Source of the DNA: Pedobacter roseus
Lineage (GTDB): Bacteria > Bacteroidota > Bacteroidia > Sphingobacteriales > Sphingobacteriaceae
DNA length: 64,000 nt
Reading direction: 5' to 3'
NCBI RefSeq assembly: GCF_014395225.1
Contig: NZ_CP060723.1
Span: forward strand, 6,262,001 to 6,326,000
The notes under the pieces are model-generated. The model was not told the DNA's origin. It worked only from the letters and a program-made list of their open reading frames with translations, and ran no database searches. The translations under genes and the position numbers were made by a program. Positions 17,513-26,925 of this stretch are shown piece after piece; position 1 is the stretch's first letter, and each line of letters begins with the position of its first letter.

Positions 17513-17691
17513 GAATGGCAGCCTCCGATTCTTCATCGGAGCTATAATGTATGGCAGGGCCGAAGCTGATCTAAGAACTACAGGACTTGCTTTCCAAAAA
17601 AAAATAAATAAGATATGAAGTTTTCGAACTTGGTTATAAGAAATCGCATCACTATTTTACAATCCTCAAACCAGCTTGCTCTTTTAATTAT
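17513..17691. other. Repeat-derived flank between IS copy 1 and the ahcY promoter
   Basis: Contains ctccgattcttcatcggag (a hairpin) and atggcagggc, which recur in other gaps. No coding frame. This repeat is what IS copy 1 appears to have inserted into. Confidence 0.5.
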
Positions 17692-17722
17692 TTGGCTTTC
17701 ACAAAGGGATGCCGTAACTTTG
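17692..17722 (+). promoter_or_regulatory. Promoter TTG-N20-TAACTTTG for ahcY
   Basis: TTG at 17692-17694, 20-bp spacer, TAACTTTG at 17715-17722, 25 bp before the ATG at 17747. Excellent consensus match. Confidence 0.75.
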
Positions 17723-17746
17723 CATCACATTTAAAAACAAATAATT

Positions 17747-19063
17747 ATGTCATCAGTAGAGACAACTTACATTCCTTACAAAGTTAAGGACATTTCACTG
17801 GCAGAATGGGGCCGTAAAGAAATCGAATTAGCCGAAGCAGAGATGCCAGGTTTAATGAGTTTACGTAAAGAATTCGGTCCAACACAACCATTAAAAGGTG
17901 CGCGCATTGCAGGCTGTCTGCACATGACCATCCAAACGGCTGTATTAATCGAAACACTAGTGGCCCTCGGTGCTGAAGTTACCTGGTCATCTTGCAATAT
18001 TTTCTCAACACAAGACCACGCTGCTGCTGCAATCGCTGCTGCGGGTATTCAGGTTTATGCCTGGAAAGGTTTAAATGAAGAAGAATTCGACTGGTGTATA
18101 GAGCAAACTTTACACTTTGGTCCGGAGCAACAACCATTAAACATGATTTTGGACGATGGCGGCGATTTAACCAATATGGTTTTTGATAAATATCCTGAGC
18201 TGATTGCAGCAATTAAAGGTTTATCAGAAGAAACTACTACTGGTGTTCACCGTTTATACGAAAGAATGAAAAACGGAACATTGCACTTACCTGCAATTAA
18301 CGTTAACGATTCAGTTACCAAATCTAAATTCGATAACAAATACGGTTGCCGCGAATCATTGGTTGATGCGATCCGTCGTGCTACCGATGTAATGATGGCT
18401 GGTAAAGTGGCTGTTGTTTGTGGTTATGGCGATGTGGGTAAAGGTTCTGCAGAATCTTTAAGCTCACAGGGTGTACGTGTTATTGTAACTGAAATTGACC
18501 CAATCTGTGCTTTACAGGCTGCAATGGAAGGTTATGAAGTTAAAAAATTAGCTACTGCCATTACAGAAGCTGATATCGTGGTAACTACTACAGGTAACTG
18601 TGATATCGTTCGCGAGCAACACTTCAGGGCATTAAAAGATAAAGCGATTGTTTGTAACATCGGTCACTTCGATAACGAAATCGATATGGCCTGGTTAAAC
18701 GGTGCTTATGGCGATACCAAAGTGGAAATTAAACCTCAGGTTGATAAATATACCATTGATGGTAAAGATGTAATTATCCTGGCTGAAGGTCGTTTAGTTA
18801 ACTTAGGTTGTGCAACTGGTCACCCAAGTTTTGTAATGAGTAATTCATTTACCAACCAAACTTTGGCTCAATTAGAGCTTTGGACTAACACTGGTGCTTA
18901 CGAAAACAAAGTTTATACTTTACCTAAGCATTTAGATGAAAAAGTAGCACGTTTACACTTAGAAAAAATCGGTGTAGAGTTAGATGTTTTAGATCAACAC
19001 CAGGCTGATTATATCGGCGTACCGGTAGAAGGTCCTTTCAAAGCAGATACATACAGGTATTAG
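17747..19063 (+). CDS. ahcY: Adenosylhomocysteinase (SAH hydrolase)
   Basis: 438 aa, complete. Splits S-adenosylhomocysteine reversibly into adenosine and homocysteine, closing the methyl cycle in the cytoplasm. Conserved blocks: [30 protein letters not shown], the NAD-binding [23 protein letters not shown] and the C-terminal KADTYRY with the Lys/Tyr that reach the partner subunit's NAD. Own promoter and own terminator (19106-19136), so monocistronic. Confidence 0.98.
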   Translation: MSSVETTYIPYKVKDISLAEWGRKEIELAEAEMPGLMSLRKEFGPTQPLKGARIAGCLHMTIQTAVLIETLVALGAEVTWSSCNIFSTQDHAAAAIAAAGIQVYAWKGLNEEEFDWCIEQTLHFGPEQQPLNMILDDGGDLTNMVFDKYPELIAAIKGLSEETTTGVHRLYERMKNGTLHLPAINVNDSVTKSKFDNKYGCRESLVDAIRRATDVMMAGKVAVVCGYGDVGKGSAESLSSQGVRVIVTEIDPICALQAAMEGYEVKKLATAITEADIVVTTTGNCDIVREQHFRALKDKAIVCNIGHFDNEIDMAWLNGAYGDTKVEIKPQVDKYTIDGKDVIILAEGRLVNLGCATGHPSFVMSNSFTNQTLAQLELWTNTGAYENKVYTLPKHLDEKVARLHLEKIGVELDVLDQHQADYIGVPVEGPFKADTYRY

Positions 19064-19105
19064 TCCTGAGTCTTCAGTCGAGAGTCTGGAGTCGATTTTA
19101 TGAAG

Positions 19106-19136
19106 AGGGATGTGCAGATTTGCATATCCCTTTTTT
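19106..19136 (+). terminator. Rho-independent terminator after ahcY
   Basis: Stem AGGGATGTGCA / TGCATATCCCT with a gatt loop (one G-U pair) followed by six Ts. Confidence 0.8.
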
Positions 19137-19341
19137 ATTCCCCTCTCCCAGAGGGGTGTCCGCAGGACGGGGTGTCTGTATGTGTTTTTTGAAAACGTTG
19201 GTTCCTGTTCTCTTCGGGTGCTTCAGCCCTGCTGTCCACTTTATCCCGAGGAAGAATCGGGATGTTCGTTTCCATCAGGTTTATTTACAGCGGGTTGTAG
19301 TCCTTTTGCTATTGAAAACTTACATTTGAAAAAAAATCTTA

Positions 19342-20220
19342 ATGAAATATTTACTCTCTATATTAATTTTGTTATCGGGTTTTGTTGCACATGCACAGGT
19401 TAAAGTAGAAAATGATCAGCTTTTTGGAAAAGACTGTTTTTACATGCAAAGCTTACCAACAGAAGTTAAAATTAAGGGTATATTATTTTTGGTTCCCGGC
19501 TTTTTAGAGTCTCCAACCGCCGTTATGGCCCAATCATCCATTGTACAAGAAGCAAGTAAGAATGGATTAGCTGTTATAATGGTTAATCTTACACCCAATA
19601 ATGAAAGTTTTCCAATCGACAAAAAATCTATTCATACATTAGGTAATATGATTGACGATTTTTATCACAAGAATAAAATTTCATTAGATTTAGACCTTTA
19701 TCTTGGTGGATTTTCTATCGGGGGTACAACAGTATTAAAGTTTTATGCCGAAAAGTATAAAACATTAAAAATAAGTAAGGTTTTTGCCATTGATCCTCCT
19801 TTGGATATGGTTAGGTTAAGAAAATCATTATTAAAAGGGCGGGAAAAAAGTTTTGTAGCTAAATTAGATACCTTAAATACTGAGCATAAAACACAAGAAG
19901 AAAGTTTAAAAGAGCAATCGGTTTACAATCCGGATTATACCAACTTAAGCATGCTACCCGATTATCGATTAACTGCCTTAAGAATTTACAGCGAGCCCGA
20001 TATTTTGTGGTGGATTAATAACAGAAGCATGGATTTGTCGGATATGAATGTAACAGATTGCGCAGGATATATCAATAAATTAAAACAAAAGTCAGAAGAA
20101 AATAAGGTAGAACTCATTTTAACTAAAGATAGGGGAATAAGAAATAATACACAAAAGCATCCGCATTCCTGGAGTATCGCAGAACCAACCGATTTAATCG
20201 CCTGGTTGTTGGCAAAATAA
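19342..20220 (+). CDS. Secreted alpha/beta-hydrolase-like protein
   Basis: 292 aa with a signal peptide (KYLLSILILLSGFVAHAQ). Hydrolase-like features: LFLVPGFLESP near 48-58 and the nucleophile elbow GGFSIGGTT (Ser near 134). A C-terminal His in KHPHSWS could complete a triad. I know no specific substrate. An upstream open frame 19110-19403 overlapping its start is not coding. The gap 19064-19341 holds the ahcY terminator and repeat debris. Confidence 0.7.
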   Translation: MKYLLSILILLSGFVAHAQVKVENDQLFGKDCFYMQSLPTEVKIKGILFLVPGFLESPTAVMAQSSIVQEASKNGLAVIMVNLTPNNESFPIDKKSIHTLGNMIDDFYHKNKISLDLDLYLGGFSIGGTTVLKFYAEKYKTLKISKVFAIDPPLDMVRLRKSLLKGREKSFVAKLDTLNTEHKTQEESLKEQSVYNPDYTNLSMLPDYRLTALRIYSEPDILWWINNRSMDLSDMNVTDCAGYINKLKQKSEENKVELILTKDRGIRNNTQKHPHSWSIAEPTDLIAWLLAK

Positions 20221-20249
20221 GTTAATTTTGAATAAAGATTTAGAAAATT

Positions 20250-20591
20250 ATGAAAAGTATTATATTAACATGCTGTATCGGTTTTTTTGCATTTATGGCT
20301 CAGGCCCAAACCACACCTCAAAAAACTGCAGCAGCAAAAGTAATTACCAAACAGGTAGTAGACATTGCCTGTGGCGAATGCCAGTTTAAAATGAAAGGTA
20401 AAGATTGTGAGCTAGCAGTGAAGATAGACGGCAAACCCTATTTCGTTGATGGTAAAGGCATTGATGATTTCGGTGATGCACATGGCGAACATGGTTTTTG
20501 CAATGCCGTGAGTAAAGCAGAAGTTACCGGCGAAATTGTAAACAACCGATTTAAAGCAAAAGAAATAAAGTTATTGCCGGTTAAAAAGTAG
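20250..20591 (+). CDS. Small secreted Cys-rich protein (DUF6370-like)
   Basis: 113 aa with a signal peptide ending in MAQAQ. The mature domain carries four cysteines: the pair in IACGECQFKM, one in GKDCELAV and one in HGFCNAVS, spaced as in DUF6370-type periplasmic proteins of Bacteroidota (family named from memory). It could form disulfides or bind a metal; no enzymatic motif is visible. Lies 29 bp after the hydrolase-like gene and is probably co-transcribed. Confidence 0.7.
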   Translation: MKSIILTCCIGFFAFMAQAQTTPQKTAAAKVITKQVVDIACGECQFKMKGKDCELAVKIDGKPYFVDGKGIDDFGDAHGEHGFCNAVSKAEVTGEIVNNRFKAKEIKLLPVKK

Positions 20592-20718
20592 TTTTGCCGC
20601 AAAAAAACGCAAAGCTTTTCGCAAAGATGCGCTAAGGTTGATTAAAGAAATATCTGAACCCAGCTTTGTGCGCTCTGCATTTTTCTCTGTGTTCTTTTAG
20701 GTTAAAAATGAGATAAAT

Positions 20719-21699
20719 TTATTCAAATTCTTTTTCTAAACCCTGCCTTAAATCAAAAAGCAGCCATTGTTTATTTTTCACATCAGCTTGTTTCGTTTTT
20801 AGCAACTGTATAAAATCTTTCACCCCAATTTCTTCATTTCCATTTCCATGGATCAGTACAATGCTGCCCGCGTTTGGTTGCTGTCCTTTGGCCAACCAGG
20901 CATCACTTCCAACGGGGATTAATCCATAAGCTTCGATTTTTTCAACAATTGCTTTATCTGATACCAATCCCGGGAAACGGAAAAATACCGAAGGGGTTAA
21001 ACCGTTTTTAAGCATCAGTTTTTCGTTTTCCAATACTTCTATATCTAAGTTGGTTCCCGGAGCCAACAGGAAATTTTCAGCCAAAGGCAGTTTATTTACT
21101 TCGTGGTTGTAAGTATGGTTTACCCAGGTAATATTCAGTTCCTTTTTCTCCACTAAACTTTTTAACCAGTTCAGGTCATCCGGGTGTTTTAACATCCATT
21201 TACCCGAAACGGAAACTGCTAATGGGGCGGGCTGCTCTGTCTTTTTAAATTCATCAAAAACCGATTGGAAAATAATCCGGTCTAAAGCCTTATGCGATGG
21301 ACAAAGATCGATGGTCAGCGTAATGCCTTTTTCATTAGGGATGGCGTGGTCGATCCCTGCGTTTTGCAACTGCAGATCTTTAGCAGCTGCGGCTTCGATT
21401 GATTTTATATAAGCTGTGTTTTTAAAAATCGCTAATACATTCTGAAACTGCAAACTGCTGGTGGTATAATTACTGGCCAGATCTACTTTAGTATCTAAAG
21501 TTTCGGGATTAACCAGCAATAAATATTTTTGGTTATTTGCAGAAAAACTTCTGAGCGCAATCAACTTCTCATTATTACCTGTTGCCAGGGCAAAACTTAC
21601 CTTATAGCGTTTAATATCTTCAAAATTTTGTGCTAAAATTTTAATACAAAAAAAGCAGCTATAAAAAACAATGAGGAGCAGACGTTTAGATAATTTCAT
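20719..21699 (-). CDS. Secreted NodB-type polysaccharide deacetylase-like protein
   Basis: 326 aa, signal peptide at 1-23. The C-terminal half carries NodB motifs: TIDLCPSH in place of TFDDGP (first Asp kept, second metal-binding Asp replaced by Leu), NHTYNHE (H-x3-H), FFRFPG (RxPxG) and VLIHGN. The N-terminal ~100 residues are a separate unassigned domain. Family members remove acetyl groups from cell-wall or exopolysaccharides; metal binding here may be altered. Divergent from the 40-aa ORF at 21760. Confidence 0.8.
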   Translation of the reverse strand: MKLSKRLLLIVFYSCFFCIKILAQNFEDIKRYKVSFALATGNNEKLIALRSFSANNQKYLLLVNPETLDTKVDLASNYTTSSLQFQNVLAIFKNTAYIKSIEAAAAKDLQLQNAGIDHAIPNEKGITLTIDLCPSHKALDRIIFQSVFDEFKKTEQPAPLAVSVSGKWMLKHPDDLNWLKSLVEKKELNITWVNHTYNHEVNKLPLAENFLLAPGTNLDIEVLENEKLMLKNGLTPSVFFRFPGLVSDKAIVEKIEAYGLIPVGSDAWLAKGQQPNAGSIVLIHGNGNEEIGVKDFIQLLKTKQADVKNKQWLLFDLRQGLEKEFE

Positions 21700-21759
21700 A
21701 TTTCCTTATTTAAAATCTTTCTAATTTAGCGCAAATCCGTTATCTTTACAAGCATCGCC

Positions 21760-21882
21760 ATGAACAAAGAAAAAGTAAAATTATGGTTTAAGCGGGTAGG
21801 GCTGGTAGGGTTTTTATTCTTCCTGATTAAAGGATTAATATGGCTTGTTGTGATATATTTTGTCGGCAAAAACGTTTCTTAA
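21760..21882 (+). CDS. Small single-pass membrane protein, 40 aa
   Basis: ATG at 21760, TAA at 21880-21882. Basic N-terminus (NKEKVKLWFKRVG) then a single hydrophobic helix (LVGFLFFLIKGLIWLVVIYF) and a short polar end. A TATCTTTA element (about 21740-21747) just upstream matches the -7 box of the phylum with one change. Too short for family assignment; the membrane topology and promoter make it a likely real gene. Confidence 0.6.
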   Translation: MNKEKVKLWFKRVGLVGFLFFLIKGLIWLVVIYFVGKNVS

Positions 21883-21994
21883 CTAGTTGATGTGTTCATT
21901 GGTCATTAGTTCATTGGGCCGTGCAAATTGCAAAAATGCGGTGTTAATTAGTTGGTTTTTTCTTAATGTCCTTAATCCCTTAATGGTTAATTGC

Positions 21995-22375
21995 CTACCT
22001 GAAAGTAAACAACATATTTGCCAGAAAATTCCATACAAATACAATTACAATAGCAAAAAACTTCGCTACATAAAAGTTTGTCCCGTTTTTCCTTTGGTGG
22101 AAAAGATAAATGATAAAGGTATTTAAACCCAAGCCTATTAAACTTACCACTAAAAACTTACTGAATTCAGTTGCCCAATGAGTATTGGTACTCTCAAATG
22201 TCCATACCCGGTTAATGAGGTAATTATTGGTTACAGCAAGGGTAAATCCAATGGCGTTAGCAATATATTTATTGATTTTGATTTTCTCTTTGCACAGCCA
22301 GGTCGCCCCAAAATCGATTGCCATGCCGAGAAAACCTGTTAATCCAAATTTTAAAATGCGGAAAAATAAATCCAT
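21995..22375 (-). CDS. GtrA family membrane protein
   Basis: 126 aa, four transmembrane segments, with the GtrA signature start (RILKFGLTGFLGMAIDFGATW) and NNYLINRVWTF. GtrA proteins are thought to flip or help move polyprenyl-phosphate-linked sugars across the inner membrane. Its start is 1 bp from the stop of the GT39-type transferase upstream on the same strand, so the two form an operon for sugar addition outside the cytoplasm. Confidence 0.92.
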   Translation of the reverse strand: MDLFFRILKFGLTGFLGMAIDFGATWLCKEKIKINKYIANAIGFTLAVTNNYLINRVWTFESTNTHWATEFSKFLVVSLIGLGLNTFIIYLFHQRKNGTNFYVAKFFAIVIVFVWNFLANMLFTFR

Positions 22376-22376
22376 G

Positions 22377-24017
22377 CTAATGTATTTTAACCAAATAAAA
22401 ATGTTCTAAAACCTGCGGGCGTGTTTTGGCATTGATGAATTTACCTGTTAATTTGGTAATGTGGTAATATTCAAATGATTTTAACACTTCGGCGTGGTAT
22501 TCGGTTTTTAATCTTTCGAGTTCTGATTCCGGGGTGTAAATCACAAGATCTTTTTCATCTTTAGATTTATTCAGCTCCTCGTAACTCCAAAAGTATTTCG
22601 GTTCTCCATTGGCATAAAAATCGAACGAATAAGCATCAGGATGCATCAATACAGAAGCCTTTGCATCTGGATAATTTTCTTTTAACCATTTACCAGCCTG
22701 CATGCCCGATTCGTATTTCAAAACCGATGGATAGAAAAAAGCAGAAAGAAAAATCATTAAGCCAACCGAAATCATACTACTTCTTGCCAGCAGATTTTCA
22801 GTTTTTAATCCTTTGAAAATTAAAAAGGATACGGTCAGTAAAATAACTAAAACAGCAATTGCTATATAATTATTTGTAAAACCAAAAAAGACAGCAATAG
22901 CAGATAGAATCAAAACAATTAAAACTGCCAGTACATTTTGAACGGTAAAAAATACTTTTAAACTTTTTCCCTCCAGTTTCTGTAAGTACAAAGCCGTAAT
23001 GATAGCAAACTGTGGCAAAATGATTAAAATATAATGCGGCAACTGGAATTTAGAAAGTGAAAACAATAGAAAGGTAATTGCTGCACTCGTCCAGATCATG
23101 ATGCTTTCTGCTGGTAAATCAACCCGGTTTTTCTTTTTGAAAAGATTAACCACCGCAGTATAAAAAAGTATCGACCAGGGTAGAAAGGCCCAAAGGGTAG
23201 TGTGTAAAAAGAATGAAAAATCGCCTTTGCCTTTTATTGGTCCGTTATTAAAAAACCGGCCAAACTGGCTGTCCCAAAAGAAAAATTTTAAACCCGAAAC
23301 ACCCGTTTTTCCAAAAACTACCTTCTCCGGGTGTAAATCGAACTGAATATATAGAGTATAGAGTTCTGGAATAATAAAAACAAAAATCAATGCAATGGCA
23401 ATCCACCATTTTGGCTTTAATAGCTGTTTAAACTGTTTGGTTAATAACCAGTAAATGATAAAACCACCAAAAACGGGGATCAGCACAAATATGCCTTTAA
23501 TCATAATCGCACAGGCAGCAAAAAACGATCCGGCAACAATATGCCAGAAAGGACTTTGATGTGCTTTGTAATAATGATAAATGGCGGCCAGCGTAAATGT
23601 GGTAATATAAACCTCGGCACGTACATCAAAAGTTGAAATAAGGATATGCAGCGAACTTAAAAAAATCAGGGCGCTAATCAATCCTGTTTTTTCATTGTAA
23701 ATGTCTTTTGTCAGTTTGTAAAGGTACCATGCACCCAATAACCCAAATAAAAAGGAAGGAAGTTTATAAGCAAAAGCCGTAATCCCGAAAATTTTAAATG
23801 AGGCAGCGGCCAGCCCAAAAGTTAAGTGTGGTTTGTCTAACCAATCTGCACCTCTAACATAAATATTGATCCAATCATTACGCAACACCATATTTTTAGC
23901 TATGGATGCATAAAGTGCAGAATCGGGTTCCATTACCCCACCAAAAAGTGCCAATATACTCACTAAAGCAATCAGGGCAATTAAAATTTTATATAGGGAG
24001 GTGTCTTTCAAGTTCAT
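22377..24017 (-). CDS. GT39/ArnT-like polyprenyl-phosphate sugar transferase
   Basis: 546 aa, about eleven to twelve membrane spans followed by a C-terminal periplasmic domain (~430-546). The first periplasmic loop carries EPDSALYASIAKNM and DWLDKPHLTFGL, matching the catalytic Asp/Glu and WxxKPP-like motif of PMT/ArnT glycosyltransferases (GT39/GT83). Transfers a sugar from undecaprenyl phosphate to lipid A, protein or another acceptor; acceptor unknown. First gene of a two-gene operon with gtrA. Confidence 0.88.
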   Translation of the reverse strand: MNLKDTSLYKILIALIALVSILALFGGVMEPDSALYASIAKNMVLRNDWINIYVRGADWLDKPHLTFGLAAASFKIFGITAFAYKLPSFLFGLLGAWYLYKLTKDIYNEKTGLISALIFLSSLHILISTFDVRAEVYITTFTLAAIYHYYKAHQSPFWHIVAGSFFAACAIMIKGIFVLIPVFGGFIIYWLLTKQFKQLLKPKWWIAIALIFVFIIPELYTLYIQFDLHPEKVVFGKTGVSGLKFFFWDSQFGRFFNNGPIKGKGDFSFFLHTTLWAFLPWSILFYTAVVNLFKKKNRVDLPAESIMIWTSAAITFLLFSLSKFQLPHYILIILPQFAIITALYLQKLEGKSLKVFFTVQNVLAVLIVLILSAIAVFFGFTNNYIAIAVLVILLTVSFLIFKGLKTENLLARSSMISVGLMIFLSAFFYPSVLKYESGMQAGKWLKENYPDAKASVLMHPDAYSFDFYANGEPKYFWSYEELNKSKDEKDLVIYTPESELERLKTEYHAEVLKSFEYYHITKLTGKFINAKTRPQVLEHFYLVKIH

Positions 24018-24088
24018 TTACAGGAAGCAAATATGAGCAAAAAAAAGTCAAATTTTTTTAAGGTTTAAGATTAACAGGGGCAAAGCCT

Positions 24089-24096
24089 TATCTTTG
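24089..24096 (+). promoter_or_regulatory. -7 element TATCTTTG directly before pdxJ
   Basis: TATCTTTG ends 4 bp before the ATG at 24101, so transcription should begin at or beside the start codon, implying a leaderless or near-leaderless mRNA. Confidence 0.6.
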
Positions 24097-24100
24097 CTTT

Positions 24101-24817
24101 ATGACAAAGTTATCGGTTAACATCAATAAAATTGCTACGCTCCGCAACAGCCGCGGGGGTAATAATCCTGATTTAGTTAAAGTTGCATTAGATTGCGAAC
24201 GTTTCGGCGCGCAGGGAATTACGGTACACCCACGCCCTGATGAACGCCATATCCGTTACCAGGATGTGTACGATTTAAAAGCCGTTATTGCTACAGAGTT
24301 TAATATTGAAGGAAATTGTAAAGAAGATAAATTTGTTGATCTGGTTTTGGCCAACAAACCTGCCCAGGTTACTTTGGTACCCGATGCCGAAGGTCAGATT
24401 ACCTCTAACCATGGCTGGGATACCATCAAACATAAAGATTACCTGAAAGAAATGGTGAGTGTTTTCCAGAAAGAGGGTATCCGTGTTTCTATTTTTGTTG
24501 ATCCGGTTGTAGAAATGGTTGAAGGCGCAGCTGAAACCGGAACAGATCGTATCGAGTTATATACAGAGGCCTATGCGCATAATTATTTTGCCGATCGGGA
24601 AAAAGCAATTGTTAATTATATCGCGGCTGCCCATCATGCCAATACTCTAGGTTTGGGCATTAATGCCGGCCATGATCTGGATCTGCACAACCTGCATTAT
24701 TTTGCACAAAGCATCCCGGGTTTATTGGAAGTTTCTATCGGTCATGCTTTAATTAGCGACGCACTTTATTTAGGTTTAGAAACTACCGTTCAGAAATATT
24801 TACAACAATTGGCTTAA
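24101..24817 (+). CDS. pdxJ: Pyridoxine 5'-phosphate synthase
   Basis: 238 aa. Joins 1-deoxy-D-xylulose 5-phosphate and 3-amino-2-oxopropyl phosphate to make pyridoxine 5'-phosphate (DXP-dependent vitamin B6 route). Family blocks: [44 protein letters not shown] and [13 protein letters not shown]. Cytoplasmic octamer. Followed 46 bp later by an EamA transporter gene on the same strand. Confidence 0.97.
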   Translation: MTKLSVNINKIATLRNSRGGNNPDLVKVALDCERFGAQGITVHPRPDERHIRYQDVYDLKAVIATEFNIEGNCKEDKFVDLVLANKPAQVTLVPDAEGQITSNHGWDTIKHKDYLKEMVSVFQKEGIRVSIFVDPVVEMVEGAAETGTDRIELYTEAYAHNYFADREKAIVNYIAAAHHANTLGLGINAGHDLDLHNLHYFAQSIPGLLEVSIGHALISDALYLGLETTVQKYLQQLA

Positions 24818-24863
24818 CTAAGTTAGGCCAGTGTTGATACCCGATACTAACATATAATTTATA

Positions 24864-25754
24864 ATGTTAAAAGGAATTCTCCTTGTTTTTTTTGGTGCCT
24901 GCAGTTTTGGTATCCTCTCTACTTTTGTTAAACTCGCTTATCACGAAGGTTATACTTTAGGTGATGTTACCGGGGCCCAGGCTTTCTTCGGAGCCGTAAT
25001 TTTATGGGTGTTATTTTTCTTCCAAAGTAGAACAACGGCTTACAAAGCTAAAGCGGTTCCTGCTAAAACGCCCTGGTGGAAAATGGTAATCGCAGGAACC
25101 TGTACAGGTTTGGTGAGTATCTTTTACTATCAATGCGTAAAATTGGTGCCTAATTCGGTTGCCATTATTTTATTAATGCAGTTTATATGGATGAGTATCT
25201 TAATGGAATACCTCATTTTTAAAAAGAAACCTACCGTCTTACAGTTAGCGGCTATTTTATTGGTTTTAGGAGGTACTGTATTGGCCAGCGGAATGGTAGA
25301 AACCAGCATTGGAAGTATGGATTTAAAAGGCATTGGTTTCGGCTTGCTGGCTGCACTGTGTTATGCAGGCTTTTTACTATTGAGCGGTAGGATAGGAAAT
25401 GAATATGCTCCGCTAAAGAAAAGTGCCCTGATGATAACCGGTGCCTGTATATTAATCTTCATCATCTTCCCGCCAACATTTTTATTTAATGGTGCTTTGG
25501 GAGGAAGTTTATTAAAATGGGGTTTAATTATTTCTGTTTTTGGTACCGTAATACCGCCATTATTTTATGCCGAAGGCGTGCCGAGAATTGGTACGGCCAT
25601 TAGTTCCATTTTAAGCGCGGCAGAATTACCAGTTGCGGTAATGATGGCAGGGTTTGTACTGCAAGAGCAGGTTTCATTTTTGAGGTGGGTTGGAGTTGTG
25701 GTAATTTTATCGGCGATGGTTTTGCCGAATTTAAAATATCTAAAAAAGAAATAA
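24864..25754 (+). CDS. EamA/DMT-superfamily transporter
   Basis: 296 aa with ten hydrophobic segments in two EamA halves (about 1-140 and 150-290). DMT members export or import amino acids and metabolites; nothing here fixes the substrate. Possibly co-transcribed with pdxJ. Confidence 0.88.
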   Translation: MLKGILLVFFGACSFGILSTFVKLAYHEGYTLGDVTGAQAFFGAVILWVLFFFQSRTTAYKAKAVPAKTPWWKMVIAGTCTGLVSIFYYQCVKLVPNSVAIILLMQFIWMSILMEYLIFKKKPTVLQLAAILLVLGGTVLASGMVETSIGSMDLKGIGFGLLAALCYAGFLLLSGRIGNEYAPLKKSALMITGACILIFIIFPPTFLFNGALGGSLLKWGLIISVFGTVIPPLFYAEGVPRIGTAISSILSAAELPVAVMMAGFVLQEQVSFLRWVGVVVILSAMVLPNLKYLKKK

Positions 25755-25946
25755 TCTCATTTTTACCACAAAGTACACAGAGTGAAGGCACAGAGGGCAA
25801 AAAGCAGGGCTGTTATTTCTAACAATTAAGGATGTAGGATGCCTGAAGTCTCTGTTCTCTCTGTGAAAACTTAGTGTGCTCTGTGGTTTATATTGGTAGC
25901 ATATCAAAAAAATAAATATCTTTAAAAAAGCATAGAGCATATACAC

Positions 25947-26510
25947 ATGAAAAAACTTCCTATTTATATTTTATCCTTTATTATCATTGGTTTAGCCGCG
26001 TGTAAAACCAAAACCACCATCAATCAGGATGAAGCCGCTGAAGTGATTACCAGTTATCTGAAAGCCAATCCGGAATATAAAACCACCAGGTTTAAGTTTG
26101 GCGAGATGAAATTCAACAGTACAAACGATATGTTCGAACTGGGGAAGTATAAATCTTTGGCCAGTAAAGGTTTGGTTACCTTAAGCTTAAAAGAAGCTAA
26201 AAAGAAATTCCTTTCGAAAGATAGCAGTTTTGTTTATCAGATTACCTTAACCGATAAAGCAAGTCCATTGGTGTTGAAACAGGATGGCGACAGGGCCACG
26301 GTAAAAGTGGTAGAATATGTGCTGTCAGACGAAAAACCAGTTGATTTTGCACAAGTAAACTCAAGCACTGCAAAAGTTACGGTATCCTTAAAAATGAATA
26401 CTACCGATTTCGAACCTTTTGATAAAGAAGCTAATAAAAACAGTAATTTCATTACTAAAACTTATAAATTAAAGTTGAGTAAAGATGAAGGTTGGAAAGT
26501 GCAGAAGTAA
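25947..26510 (+). CDS. Lipoprotein of unknown function
   Basis: 187 aa; type II signal peptide with lipobox LAAC (Cys at 19). The mature part is a mixed alpha/beta domain starting NQDEAAEVITSYLKANPEY, with no recognisable catalytic motif. Preceded by a repeat-like stretch (ccacaaagtacacagagtg, 25755-25900). Probably outer-membrane or periplasm-facing. Confidence 0.75.
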   Translation: MKKLPIYILSFIIIGLAACKTKTTINQDEAAEVITSYLKANPEYKTTRFKFGEMKFNSTNDMFELGKYKSLASKGLVTLSLKEAKKKFLSKDSSFVYQITLTDKASPLVLKQDGDRATVKVVEYVLSDEKPVDFAQVNSSTAKVTVSLKMNTTDFEPFDKEANKNSNFITKTYKLKLSKDEGWKVQK

Positions 26511-26659
26511 GGGGGAGGACTAAAGCGGAAAGACCAAAGACCAAAGACCAAAGCTGAAAGCCCGAATTAATAGTTGGTGCTCCTATTGCATCCTGCAATC
26601 TCTGTTTCTTGCATTTTCTTCATTTTTAAACCCGACAGCAGTGGAAATCCTTTTTGCTG

Positions 26660-26685
26660 CAGAAGCTCCGTGCCTCAGCATGACA
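26660..26685. repeat. 26-bp repeat relative (cagaagctccgtgcctcag...)
   Basis: Degenerate copy of the arm of the inverted repeat at 30008-30071. Confidence 0.6.
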
Positions 26686-26892
26686 GGATCGCAAAAAGAT
26701 TGAAACGAATGGCGGGAACAAACTTAAATTTTAGCACAGCCACTGCTTTCCAAATAATCAAAATATTGGCTCAAAATTGAACAAACGTTTGTCTTGATTG
26801 CAAGCCGATAATCTACCTTTTTTGTCGCTTTTAAGTATAAATAAGACGCCTTTTTTACACTGATTGATAGTGAAATACAGCTTCATTTTTGC

Positions 26893-26900
26893 TACCTTTG
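26893..26900 (+). promoter_or_regulatory. -7 element TACCTTTG before gcvP
   Basis: TACCTTTG 25 bp upstream of the ATG. The nearest TTG (26864) is 26 bp away, longer than usual, so the -33 box is uncertain. Confidence 0.5.
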
Positions 26901-26925
26901 CACGCAAATTTATTATTCATACCGC

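Larger units (their letters stand above)
26511..26925. other. Intergenic region before gcvP with repeats
   Basis: Holds a short tandem gaccaaa array (about 26530-26555), an intact CTGTCGGGTTTA target-like site on the minus strand (26627-26638), a 26-bp repeat relative at 26660-26685, and the gcvP promoter region. No gene is supported. Confidence 0.6.

Noticed and set aside
19110-19341. ORFs in the gap after ahcY
   Set aside because: They run through the terminator and repeat debris and lack coding character.
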